DNA of 64,000 nucleotides, from the NCBI GenBank assembly GCA_900708905.1, contig CAADRB010000040.1, positions 395,576 to 459,575 of the forward strand, read 5' to 3'. Position numbers and translations under genes: made by a program. Positions 39,352-50,411 of this stretch are shown here, one piece after another. How positions within the stretch are numbered: the stretch's first letter is position 1; each line of letters starts with the position of its first letter. Source of the stretch: Hymenolepis diminuta (lineage: Eukaryota; Platyhelminthes; Cestoda; Cyclophyllidea; Hymenolepididae). Below the pieces are notes generated by a model. The model had not been told where the DNA came from. It made no database searches and saw nothing but the letters and a program-made list of their open reading frames with translations.

Positions 39352-39359
39352 TATAAAAG
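39352..39359 (+). promoter_or_regulatory. TATA box of the 648-aa acidic gene
   Basis: TATAAAAG is 61 bases upstream of the ATG at 39413, followed by an A/G-rich ACGAAGAGA stretch. The 265-aa gene at 53005 has a closely similar sequence (TATAAAAAGACAAAAGA), which suggests a shared core promoter. Confidence 0.55.
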
Positions 39360-39412
39360 ACGAAGAGATTGTCAAATTGACTAGGATCAACTAACACTCA
39401 GAAGATATTCAA

Positions 39413-41359
39413 ATGATCCCGGTAGGTAAGGAAAATCAAATGAAATTTGCTCGTCTTGCAAAAAACCAAAAAGGGAAAAAATATCTTGGAAAATATTTCA
39501 CGTCCATGCTCCAGGAATTAAAAAATGAAATGTTCACTGATTCAATTCCTTTAGAGATTGAAAAGGCTAAATACAAAGATCCCGCGGTTTTGAAAGAAGA
39601 TGATCCAATATTACATCAAAATGCAGAAAACGATATTGAACAAACCGTTAGTGAAATTATTGACAGTCCTGTAGAGAAGGAAGAAAATATTTCAGATAAA
39701 AACGCCGAGGAAGAAATAGCCAAAGAACAAATTAAAGAAACTAGGGATACTTTGGTAAATGAAGATAGAAAGGAAGAACCGATCCAAAAGGAGGACGCTG
39801 AAGAAGGAACATTTGTACAAACTGACCAAGAAGTTGAAGAAACTGAGTCAAATAAAAATGAGGAGAACAATCAACAAGAGATGATTCAACAATCTGCTGA
39901 AGAACGACTGAATGAAAATGAGGAGGGAGAATCAATCCAGCGCGAGAGCACTCAGGAAGAAATAAGTAGACAACCAGATCAAGAAAGGGAACTGGTCGAG
40001 AAGAAAATCTCTCAAGAAGAATCCGTTGAACAGCCTTATTCAGTTGCTGATGTTAAGGCCGTGATTAAAGATGGCATTCAAAAATCTCAGGAACTAGGAA
40101 GTGTTGAGGAGATTCAATCAGAAAATGACAACGTTAAAGAAAAATGTGATGACACAATTGATATAAAGGAGTGCTTGGAAGAGATGGCCAAAAACATTTA
40201 CCTTTATCTCCCCATTCTGGAAATTTTGAAGGCAGTGAAGTCTGAGAAGGAAAATGATGCGATTCTTGACAAGGAGGAAATTAAGGAAATCACAAAGCAA
40301 GTTGAAACAAAAGAGACCATGACCCAAACTGCTACCTCTGTGGGTGACAGATTTATCGATGAAGAGAGCAAATTTCATTCCTGGGCAAATTTGAAATTGC
40401 TTTTGAAGGGAGTGGAAATATTTACCAAAACTTTCTATCCGTTACTAAAGGAGTATTGTGATAAAAATCTAGAGCAAATAGAGGAGGAAGAGAAGATAGA
40501 AGAGGAATTTGATCCTTGGGAAGCCCTGATGCCAAATGGAGAATCGTCTAATTTTGCTGACATAGAAAAGATTGGTGAGCATGAAATTGAAAAAGCGCTC
40601 ATGGAGGTTATCCAAGAAGAAACACAATCAAAAGATGATAGTGACGAAGATATTGAACAGGACGCTAATGACGATCCCAGTGATTTATCTGAAAACGTTA
40701 TGTCCATTGGAATTTCTGAAGAAATGACAAGATACGAAGAGGCTATTGAGGTAGTTATTGTGCCAGAGGAAATTGTCCTTCAAATTTTTGACACTATTCC
40801 AAAAGTAGTAGCTGAAAAATCAAATGCTGACCTCGGAAAGATTGGGAAAGAAGCTGTTCTAATTCAAGCTGGGAAATTTGGGGAAATAGAAGATGGAGAA
40901 AACGTTGTTGGGGGGGATCAAATCATGGAATGCAATGATGGAATTATAAAGAATGCAGAAGACGATGAAAATGAAGAAATAGTCACAATTACGCTGTCTG
41001 AGCCTGTAGATAAGGAGGAAGAAACTATTGAAGCACCAGGTGCTGATAATAACAATAATAAAGAACTGGCTGCCGTAGAAAATGCCACAGAATCCACAAA
41101 ACTTGATTTTGAGGAAGAAACAACTGGAGAGTATTCTGAACCAATTGACAAAGAAACTTTGAAGAATCCAGTTAACTTGGAGGAGGTTGCAGACGAGAGA
41201 ATTGATAAAATGAAGGAAGAAACACCAGTTTTGGATACCACAACATCGACCAACGTCGTTAACAAACCACCTCCAGAATGCCTGCAATTCATTATCAAGA
41301 ATTTCTATCCAGAATGTAAGGGCTGCCTTGATATGTGTTTTCAAAATACGGAAAAGTAA
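39413..41359 (+). CDS. Intronless acidic, Glu-rich protein (648 aa), function unknown
   Basis: One uninterrupted frame. The first ~30 residues are basic (KENQMKF, KNQKGKKYLGKYF) without a signal peptide. The rest is dominated by Glu, Lys, Asp, Gln and Ser and is probably disordered. Short hydrophobic islands break it up: around 259-275 (IYLYLPILEILKAV), 323-348 (starting WANLKLLLKG, ending KEYC) and 443-467. The last 30 residues carry a cysteine cluster with spacing C-x11-C-x2-C-x3-C. A TATA box lies 61 bases upstream. Long antisense ORFs inside it are shadows of its composition. Neighbours are a broken relative upstream and other acidic genes downstream. Acidic low-complexity proteins of this kind can be cytoplasmic scaffolds or secretory-granule matrix proteins; the sequence does not decide. 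I recognise no family. Confidence 0.82.
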   Translation: MIPVGKENQMKFARLAKNQKGKKYLGKYFTSMLQELKNEMFTDSIPLEIEKAKYKDPAVLKEDDPILHQNAENDIEQTVSEIIDSPVEKEENISDKNAEEEIAKEQIKETRDTLVNEDRKEEPIQKEDAEEGTFVQTDQEVEETESNKNEENNQQEMIQQSAEERLNENEEGESIQRESTQEEISRQPDQERELVEKKISQEESVEQPYSVADVKAVIKDGIQKSQELGSVEEIQSENDNVKEKCDDTIDIKECLEEMAKNIYLYLPILEILKAVKSEKENDAILDKEEIKEITKQVETKETMTQTATSVGDRFIDEESKFHSWANLKLLLKGVEIFTKTFYPLLKEYCDKNLEQIEEEEKIEEEFDPWEALMPNGESSNFADIEKIGEHEIEKALMEVIQEETQSKDDSDEDIEQDANDDPSDLSENVMSIGISEEMTRYEEAIEVVIVPEEIVLQIFDTIPKVVAEKSNADLGKIGKEAVLIQAGKFGEIEDGENVVGGDQIMECNDGIIKNAEDDENEEIVTITLSEPVDKEEETIEAPGADNNNNKELAAVENATESTKLDFEEETTGEYSEPIDKETLKNPVNLEEVADERIDKMKEETPVLDTTTSTNVVNKPPPECLQFIIKNFYPECKGCLDMCFQNTEK

Positions 41360-44300
41360 TTAGCGAACGCAGGATATTCAACTTTATACTAGATCAACAT
41401 TTATAACGTCCTTTTAATCTTGCTAAAATAATGAAGCAAAAGAAGTGTCATTAGGACCACTGTCATTGAATAGAAGCTTACTCAAGCAATATTAAGTAAT
41501 CATGAATATTATCAGGGCATTTTTTCCATTAAATTCAGGTTGAACCTTAGCACCAAGAAGTTCATAAGTGATGCAGGTTACTGATCACCAGACGCCAATT
41601 TTAGTCTTTGAAATTTCCTCTCCCCTTATCTCTCACATCCTAAACTAAAGGCATTGATTAATAAAGCGTATAACAAACTCGGTTTCTGTACGCTGTACAT
41701 TCCCGACTTGACTTTCTCTTTAACGTCTCTATCTAGATAATGTATTTTAATATTGAATGACAATATTAAGATGCGATTTAGTTAAGGAATATTCTCCCTA
41801 GCACTCTTTGTAGTCATCAATGCGTAACAGTTAAAGTTGCACATAGCTGAGTTCAATTTGTACCTGTAGGACCACCAAATTGTGTAATCGCTAAATTTTA
41901 AGAACTAATGGGCTCCAACCGGATAATAGAATCTATCGTTGGAACAAACTATGTTCTATCGATTGAAATTAAATGCCTTACTTCATCTGAATTGGGATTT
42001 TGTTGGTTAGTTCACTTCTTACCAAATATGAATACATTATTGCATTGGCCAACAGTTACTAATATTGCAATATAAGTTCAATTTATAACCCTTCTTTAAA
42101 TATAATACAGGAGTAAGATTAAGTGAAATATATTTGTTAAAATGAAACTGAAAAAGGACAAACTCGTCACAAGGACCTAAGTGTGGTGAACGCAGTTTTC
42201 ATCATAAGATTGTTATATGACAGTAACCATATGTTGTCATCTGATATGAATTAAGTGCAAATTAAGGTATAAGAGTGTAACGAAGGCTGACCCGACTAGA
42301 GGATGGCATCCAGCAGTTAATTTAAAAGAGTGAGAGTGGTTTTGAATGCAAAAGAACTGGGAATGCGGCCACTCACCCCGATAAATCCTATTCAAAAATA
42401 CCCAAATATCTATCCTGACCAACCAAAATCTATTACATATCCTATTGGGGCCGTAACAGATGAGGGCAAAGTCAAGGAACCAATACAGACTGCTACAGAG
42501 ACTGTCTCAGCGGGCGACCATTAACAAAGGAATTATAACCAAATACCAAATGTATCAATTCTGAAGATCGATATTAAATAGGATCATACTTTTAGCTCCG
42601 AGAACTTTGCCACTTATCCTGCAGTAACATGTTGAAGTTAATGTACTAATCGCATTTCGACAACAGGAGAGATTAAAAATGCTTTAAAATGGCGGAAGCT
42701 CTGTCCTTAACGCCGATCTTTTTTGAAACTTTAATAGGACCGTAGGTAATAGCACTCTTCCGTTTTGATGCCATATTAAACGTATCGAAGGTCCTTTTTC
42801 AAGTAAAGCAGGCTTTAGAGTTAAATGCTATAAAACACTCAGTTTAAGGCTTATTTGAGACAGGTATTTTGTAAGGAGGAGGGTGTGATTCGCAAACTGA
42901 ATTCTAGTAAGAATTTTATCCCGCGCTTACAGTAACCGAGAAATAGTCTGCATTCATCCTCGGCGTCCTTGGTGCAGTGGAAAGGCATAGACAAAAAGCT
43001 ATCAAAAATGCTCTTACTACTGTACCGGCATAAATTTTCTTCTCCATTTGCCTAAAAAATTAAATTTTTCCAAATATTAATTTACTGATAAGGTCATAAC
43101 GGATTACTAGCTAGACAATTATGTTAAGGTTTTGTTTATTAGGTAGATTCAAAGGTATGCATTGAGTTAATTTGAAAATATTATCGATCCTCTCATCAAT
43201 CCTTCAAAAATCTATAATGAAAGTCATGACATTTTTTATAAAATAGTTCTACCCTATCACCAAAGTCTTTTTTTATTGTTTGAATACTTTAAAAGTGTCA
43301 AAGTAACAAAAAATAAAAAAATCTCGTTCACCTTGAATGGACATTGATTATTGAGCTTTACTTTATTCGCTCATGTGGAATATTGGGCTCATGTAAGCTG
43401 CTAAGTGTCACCAAGGTCATTCTGCCATTTCAACCTTTGGAATTAAAGTGACAAGACTGACCATCATAATGGAATAATTGGCCAATATGCATCGGGTATC
43501 GGGAGCAAGAATTTGCTCATTAATTTAGGGAAATATCATAAAATTTAAATTTTGGAACGCGAATTGCTCAACACATAAACTTTGTACAATTCGAATTCGA
43601 CTTTACTGTCAACGTCATTTTGTCCTTCCCCCGCTTATCACTTAATGCACCTACTATTAACCCATGACGCTTTCTCCTAACGAGAATTGTTATTTTGCCC
43701 GGTCGTGGGTTATAATAACACCCTTAAATACATCTATCATTCTGGTAAGACTGCTATAACGTTAATATAGTTAAATAGCACTTCACTATAACTTGATGGT
43801 CTGACTGAAAAGTTATTTTCGTTCAAAAATGATCGTAAATTGGTCTACTCTAATGCAGGTCGAAAGTCCGAGGATCTTGTTATACAGGCAAAGGCTACCT
43901 CATCATTTACATAGTCTTAGCAAAAAAATGGGTCAAAATAATTCCTAACCTAATTATTTCATTAGCAATAACAGGCACACACTTTTTAGATTTTATTAAT
44001 GAAAACAATAACTCTTTAATGAAGAATGCTTGAGAGTTTGGAAATGCTCCTTTGGGATAAATAAAGGTATTTCACTTACGAATAATTAAAGAGATTCACC
44101 TCTTTATAACATCATTATTCATTGAGTTTTATGAATGCTACTACTGTTAGAGTGATGTATACACTTACACTTCATCCAATATCCGCGTTTTTTGTACAGG
44201 AAAATGAGAATTTTTAAAGTGAATCTATTTTTGAAGAGATTGGAGATTATAAAATAAAATTTTATATCCTGTTTTTATCTCAAATCATAGCCTCCAAATA

Positions 44301-45100
44301 AAGATTTATATATAATCGAGTTGAAAACTTTGACTAAAGCAAAATTAAATACCATCTGAAAAAACCTTAATTTTAACAATTTGAGAATTTTTAAGCCATT
44401 TATTTTAAAATAAACGCTTAAAGGTGCGGATTTCACACGTTTTAACAAGAAAATGAAACCCACATTAAATTATAATGAATTCTGACTATTTTCAATACTT
44501 ATTTCTTGCAATTTCAGTCAGAAAAGACCCATTTCTTTAATTATATGATCGTGATCATTTTGGTCTCCCACATTGTTGCAATTGATCGTCACTTCTGTTA
44601 AAATTGTGATGTCATTTACTATCATTTACACGAAGGAAACTAAAAGTGCGTAATTGTGTGCAAATTACATATCAGAGGCTGTCACTTGTCTTCAGCATCT
44701 TTTAATTGTGGCTAGCGAAGAGATAAAAGTTCCTTACCTTCTACAAAGAATTGACCTTAAGGCTATGTATCACTCTGTACGACCGGTATAATATACACCA
44801 TTTCAGTGTTTATTTCTTTATTGTTTATTTGTAAATAAATTTAAGTATCTCAATTCCCAAAACATGGTAACTGTAATCATAAGCCAATACAAGACTGGGC
44901 ATTTTATCACGAGGATTAGCATTTTTGGTATAAATATGAAAAATTATATAAAGCGATTTTGTTCATCGGTTCCTGAAAGCATTTGAATCAGTTAAACTCT
45001 ATGACAGTTTAATTATATTATCCTATTAAAATCTGAAGTAAAACAGCTAAATTTTACAATTTGTCATCGTTGGTTAACATTAAGTCCAATGAACTATTAA
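41360..45100. other. Intergenic region downstream of the 648-aa gene
   Basis: Mostly AT-rich and featureless. Near 42960-43000 a GGTGCAGTGGAAAGGC stretch resembles a tRNA D-arm/box A without a matching box B. The Pro/Thr-rich frame at 42330 is listed separately. Confidence 0.4.
42330..42524 (+). other. Protein-like open stretch, Pro/Thr-rich, unassigned
   Basis: A 64-codon plus-strand frame (GMRPLTPINPIQKYPNIYP, then TDEGKVKEPIQTATE) looks more like protein than neighbouring ORFs, but lacks an ATG, promoter, splice partner or poly(A) signal. Possibly an exon relic. Confidence 0.2.
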
Positions 45101-45102
45101 GT

Positions 45103-45240
45103 GGAGGAGATGGAAAAGATTTTCAGATTAAAGCCAAGGCATCAAAGGATCGCACTTCATTTGCTCTACAACTTTGTGTTGTATGGTTTTAACTTAATAG
45201 GCAATTCCTGTCCTTCACTTCAACTTGATTATTGTCCAAT
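45103..45240 (+). repeat. Dispersed repeat family R1, copy c (partial)
   Basis: Begins with GGAGGAGATGGAAAAGAT like copy a, then GCCAAGGCATCAAAGGATCGCACTTCATTT, matching the R1 core with substitutions. The 89-codon ORF over it is a repeat artefact. Confidence 0.45.
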
Positions 45241-45634
45241 TGGACAACTGGGCGAACTCTTGACACCATTATCCTGCGCTTATTGGACCATTGTTTATGA
45301 TGGCCAATGTTGTAACCTCAATTTATTTCTTTCTTCAAGGAGCTCAATAAGCAGTGTTCACTCAAGGTGAAGAGTGCAAGGATTGTATGTACTGAAGAAA
45401 GTTTATTTTTCACAGTTCATTCGCATTTTGTAACATGGTGCTTAATTTCACTTAGAATCTATGGTTGTGTAGTGCTGTCACAAAATTGAGTTTCCACCAA
45501 TTTTGCGAATTTGTAAATTGTGATGATGACAGTATTAATAATAATAATATCCCAATTTAAATCATAAAAGCTTTTACGGAATTGTATTCAGCACTTCCTT
45601 TTCATATTACCGATCTTTAAATGAAAATTTTAGG

Positions 45635-46829
45635 ATATTTTTAAATTTGGCTCCACGGAATCTATTAAGTACCCTTCAGCTATGAATATGAAGAAATTGG
45701 TCAATTTGCGACTAATGAAAAGGATTTTACATAAAAGCTTCAAATTTGTTGGTCGTGGTGGCAATAATCTGTAATTTAACTTCTTTAAGGTCGGGTGGTG
45801 GGAAAGGACTCAGGAGAGTCGAAAGTCCTACCTGTAATTTGGCCAAGATAACGGTAATTTTCATCTCTAATTCAAGACGGGTTCATCAAGTTCTAACCAG
45901 CATGGATGCAATTGCGAACTGGACGAAATTTCGCTGCACCTCGCCTATTATAATCAGGAATTTAGGGACCGGATCCTGAGGTTTGAGTCTATGAATGTCA
46001 GATCCTTTCTGTGATCAAATAAAAATATTTTATTTGAACCGTGAGAATATAAGCAGATAATCGGTGAATTTTGAACTCAGAAGAAGCAGGACCCGAATAA
46101 TTCTGGTGGATTTATAATTTGAATATGGTCAGAATATTGACAACCTGGCCTATTCGCAAGTGTCCGTCAATTTCATCTCCTTATCTTATCCCGTTATTTG
46201 CTCTTCCCCGTGTTCGTATACTTTTTAATAATTAAAACTGATAAAAATGAACAATACTAAAAGCGATAGTAATATAACCTACCAATTACTTCAGAATAAA
46301 ATCCACTAGGAAATTTTAATTTATTTCTATCATTTAACTTTTCATCATTTTTTGTGGTGAAATAATTTTTACCAAATTTATCTAGTGAAGGTCTTTTGCG
46401 TGTACCCGTACTAAATTTGGGTCAACAGTAAGTCACAAATTAAACGCAATGATTGATTCTTCTTATTTCAGATCAGTTAGTGATTGGTTTATGGGATCTT
46501 CCGGAAATAAATTTACAGCTAATAATGCCAAAATTACATGCGATCGTTCATTTTAAAAGCATACATAAAGGCTCATGAAAATTTGAAAGCGTATTAAATC
46601 GTATCGATAATTCTTACCATTCTTGCCTTCTATCTTTCAGTTCCCCCCATTTTGTACAGCTTGGGATTATGTAGGCAATATTACTGAAATAGACGCATTA
46701 GTTCATGCTATTCATTATGAACAAGGTCAAACGTCGCCTTGCAACTACCTATTACTGAAATCAGTAGACAGCCTAAATATTGTTAAAGAAATAACCGAAA
46801 CAAAACTTTATTCACCCATCGAGCACTGA
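45635..46829 (+). other. Exon-like islands of an unassigned gene or pseudogene
   Basis: Three open blocks follow good acceptors: 45635-45773 (after aaaattttag), 46471-46579 (after cttatttcag; QLVIGLWDLPEI) and 46641-46829 (after ctatctttcag; TAWDYVGNITEIDALVHAI). A fourth block, about 45880-46012, reads ELDEISLHLAYYNQEFRDRI. Donors between them are poor and several blocks end in stops, so I cannot join them into a gene. They may be debris. Confidence 0.25.
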
Positions 46830-47454
46830 AATCTGTACAAATAGGTTATTGAGTGGGGACAGAAAAACAAAAGTGTGATCATTCACCATATTTCAATTCA
46901 ACTCATATGGTCCATATTCCCAATAGGAGTTTGATCAATGACAGCCTTGTCAAATGCATCAGCTTTAATGAAAAGTAAATGGCAATATATCCACACTGAT
47001 GCATCTCTACATAGTAAGGATGGCTAGACGATGAGATGAATTTCTCTGCAATTCTAGGACGTAGATATATGGCTTATATTAAAAGACACAAGTCAATTTT
47101 ACACATTGTCATAGAAGATAATCAACTGATCTTCAATTACACCACTGACGCTTTTACCTTTCCTCACACCAGACTGGAATGGAATGCCTTTAAACTCACT
47201 TATTTTCTCAAATGAATCGTTCACTATGTTTAACTTTGTTTTTCATTCACATAATCAATAAGTGGATTATTAACGTTATAATTTGTTCATTTCTCTACTC
47301 ACAAATTTAAGAAACGTGATATAAATTTACTTGCTGAACAAACGTATAAATGAATCACAATAAAAGTATTTAGTCTTTCTCAGTGTGGTAAATATAATTT
47401 GAAAATTCGAATAATGGAAAAATAATAATATTGAAATTATTATTTCAAGACCCT

Positions 47455-48610
47455 CTTGAAAACGCTGGACCATCATCTCTGGTGTGAATGAAATGGCAGA
47501 TGCAGGGGAATTCACACAATTACAGATGAAAGTTGTAGGCAGATCCAAATGCCCAAGTTGACCCAGCCAGTCGAGATCAATCAGATTAGGTTGAGAGTCT
47601 GCTGCATAAGCTATTGTTGAGATATCAATGTCCTGTAGGTCACGTTAGAGCTTGTTTTATCAGTCAGTTCGACAGACCCGCCACAGGCACTGATTGCAAA
47701 TATGGGAATTGGTTCCCATTGGTTTTGCACGACCCAATAATTTTCACAGCTTCTTTGAGGTTATGTTTGTATCTGAAGCAGTATCTAGTTGTAAATGAAC
47801 GTGATTCCCATTGGTCCATGGATTCTCATGTTTCCGACTTTGCCTGGTGTCGATAAGGAAGGTCACCAAGAAACCGTCCGATCTGAGATACTTTGGTTTT
47901 GGTTTATGAGAGCGGTTCGTTTTTATGGGGAGTTTGCTGGTTTTCCCCTTGACTAATCCTGTTCATGTTGTTAGTGGACAATGTGGGAATACTGATGGAG
48001 GCCTATGAGCAACAACCCTCATCGAGTCCAATCTTTCGGCAATGATTACACCAAAGCTGCTTGAAAGAGCATTGTTGAGGAGAAGGAGAATGTCAAAATC
48101 GTCATCAGAGACAGAGTAAAGGCGATTTCCGTTAGGCAGAAGGATTCGGTTCTGCTACAAATTGTGTGGACTGGGGCATTGATGCTGACATTTTGTACAC
48201 CTGATGCTTGAGAATGGCGTGAGAATCAGTGGGGATTGAATCACATGAGAGAATCACCATCCCAACCCCTTCTCTTACAATTTCTACCACCTTCAAATTG
48301 TGGTTTTCTTCCGTTAGTTCCAACAGACGAACTCTTAGTGATAACCGAGGCTTCTCTTGAAGTCTACATATTTAGAACCTTTAGATTTACCTGAAGAAGC
48401 TTTCACTTCTGCGAACAAATTGTTGAACATCTCAAGCAACCGGGAAAAATTCACTGATTCTGAGAGGTTTGTGGGACTTTTGGTTTTGGCATTGTAGAAA
48501 ATGTTAGAAAATTTATTTATTTCTGCCTCCACAGCAGTCGCAAATCCCCAAATGATATACACGCAATTAAGCGGGACTTTTTTTACATTATGCGTAGCTA
48601 CGACCGACAA
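47455..48610 (-). pseudogene. Decayed fragment of an unassigned protein-coding gene
   Basis: Protein-like sequence on the minus strand runs 48610-48335 (LNCVYIIWGFATAVEAEI, FSRLLEMFNNLFAEV), then shifts frame into 48360-48132 (RLLELTEENHNLKVVEIVR, SMPQSTQFVAEPN). It shifts again into about 48145-47970 (LLPNGNRLYSVSDDDFDILL, IIAERLDSMRVV), then, after a poorly resolved stretch with stops, into about 47650-47455 (SQPNLIDLDWLGQLGHL, FICNCVNSPASAISFTPEMM). The blocks are collinear and balanced in composition, unlike surrounding AT-rich DNA, and there are no splice sites at the breaks. This is what an old intron-poor or processed copy would look like. I cannot name the parent protein. A parent gene is not in the window. 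Confidence 0.5.
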
Positions 48611-49802
48611 TTTCAGCGCATTTTAATAATTATGTAAAATTATAAATGATTAACAATAAAATTAATAGGCATGTACAGTCGTTGCCCCAATTTCTTTTTT
48701 TTTTGGGTAATAATATTGCATTTTATCTAACGGTCAAATTTACAGTATTATTTCTTACAAGCTTACTGTTATCAACTAATAACGATGCTCTTTGGTTAAA
48801 TTTCAACAGAAATGAGAGATCTTCGAAAAAAATCCAACCGAACGAGATGTTCTCTACTTAGTATTAGTTACTTATTAATGAGACTTATGAGGCAGTATTT
48901 ATTCAACTTACAATTAGTTTTCTCTATACAACCAATATTAGGAAACCATAGTGAGGCAGCTCTAGTGAGGTCTGCTGAGTTAAACACATTAAAAGATACA
49001 TATTTTGAAATGACATAATTAACCAATCAAACTCACCTAGAGGTCTATTGGCTTATTAATAATCATGCTCGTCAAGTCAACGTTAACCTCTAATCTACAA
49101 ATACTCCTCATTGAATACCATTTTTTATTCCACTTATTGTGAATTTTTGGATAAATATAATCTACATAGCCTACTTCTTAATATTCTACTGTAAACAAAC
49201 GATAAAAATGCGTTAGAACACCGAATATTATTACCTTTGTGCGTGTTGGGATAGTAGTTAAGCGGCCTGTTAACCATGTCAGGCCTTATGGTCAATTTAA
49301 TATTATGGATATCAAGGTTTGCAGTAGAAAGCGCTAATCATATGCCCCAGAAAAGCAAAGAATAACTTAAACAAGATTTTGGGGTCAAACTCTGTATTTT
49401 GAACTTTATTTCATCATATAATGAAATTTAGAGGAAATGATGAACTCGTATCTCAACCGAAACATAAATCTCGATGTTCTGATTTCCTACAGTTTCCACT
49501 AGTCTTTTCCTTTACAACTTCTTAAAGAATCTTATTTTTCAGCTTGAATACTTTCCTATAGTTAAAAATTACATCCATCTGCTTTGCCATGGAAAGTAAT
49601 AATATAACAACATTGGCAGAGAACATCGAGAACATAAAATATGCTTAAAATTATCAGCACCCGCTGTTAATCCCACCTTTAATAGCTTTCTTTCATTGTG
49701 ACAATTTGCGTATTAACATGTTCTGGTTCTTAGATGCCACTTTTTTAATGACCATTTCAATGGTGGCTGTGGAACGGGTTCTGGTTCTCGAATATTGCTT
49801 AT

Positions 49803-50198
49803 TTACATTATCGTAAATGGATGGATTAATACTCTTGATATCTGGGTAAGTATTATTAACCATTCTCGCAACCTGTTTCTGTTATCGAATTTCTTGCTCC
49901 GGTGACATTTACATATTGCCCAGTTCTCGTTTCGCATGATCTTATATTTTTGATTAAATTTCTGCAACCAGTCTCCGATTACCACATGATTTCTGATAAA
50001 GGCCTCTAGTTCAAATAGTATTGGATGTGGAATGCGAGTGATTTGGAGTCTGTAGCATTCACTACACAAATAAACCCTTTTGCTAAATCTCAGTAATCCT
50101 CCTAAGCAGTCCCAATAGTCTCTGGCAAAGCCCTCTAGTCTAAATTTGTCTCCGATATTAACTAGGCCATGGCCATGGTAACAAGGACAAAGAAGGTA
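49803..50198 (-). CDS. Exon-like frame with Cys pairs, inside inverted repeat arm A (fragment)
   Basis: On the minus strand a good acceptor (ctccctccacctag) ends at 50199 and is followed by 131 open codons to a stop at 49805-49803. The frame has no ATG near its start, so it would be an internal or last exon. It contains CPCYHGHGLVN, WDCLGGLLRF, YLCSECYRLQITRIP and ICKCHRSKKF; four cysteine pairs of this kind suggest a small metal-binding module. The first ~72 codons are duplicated, nearly unchanged and still open, in the opposite arm at 57936-58149. I do not recognise the family and see no convincing partner exons, so it may be a gene fragment carried by the repeat. Confidence 0.4.
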   Translation of the reverse strand, partial: YLLCPCYHGHGLVNIGDKFRLEGFARDYWDCLGGLLRFSKRVYLCSECYRLQITRIPHPILFELEAFIRNHVVIGDWLQKFNQKYKIMRNENWAICKCHRSKKFDNRNRLREWLIILTQISRVLIHPFTIM

Positions 50199-50411
50199 CT
50201 AGGTGGAGGGAGCTTATCGTCTGACTTAGGCTCGCTGCCCAAAGCTTAGTCATTAAATACAATCAACGTTGTGCTGTAGGGATATTGATCGCTGATTGGC
50301 TGGGAAGGCCTCAACAAGCATATCTGGGCTTGCTCGCTTCACGATCGGTTATACAACGCACTTTCCGGAATGTTCTAGCACACGTGAGGTTTCCTTGATC
50401 AGCATTGGTAG
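49984..50411. repeat. Long inverted repeat, arm A (428 bases)
   Basis: The reverse complement of this segment matches 57723-58149 with only a few substitutions over its full length. It includes the exon-like Cys frame and about 210 bases upstream of it. Outside these limits the two flanks do not match. No target-site duplication is obvious. Confidence 0.85.

Noticed and set aside
39616..41344. Several minus-strand ORFs, up to 161 codons, over the 648-aa gene
   Set aside because: Ser/Phe-rich shadows of GAA-type codons read in reverse; no independent promoter or poly(A) support.
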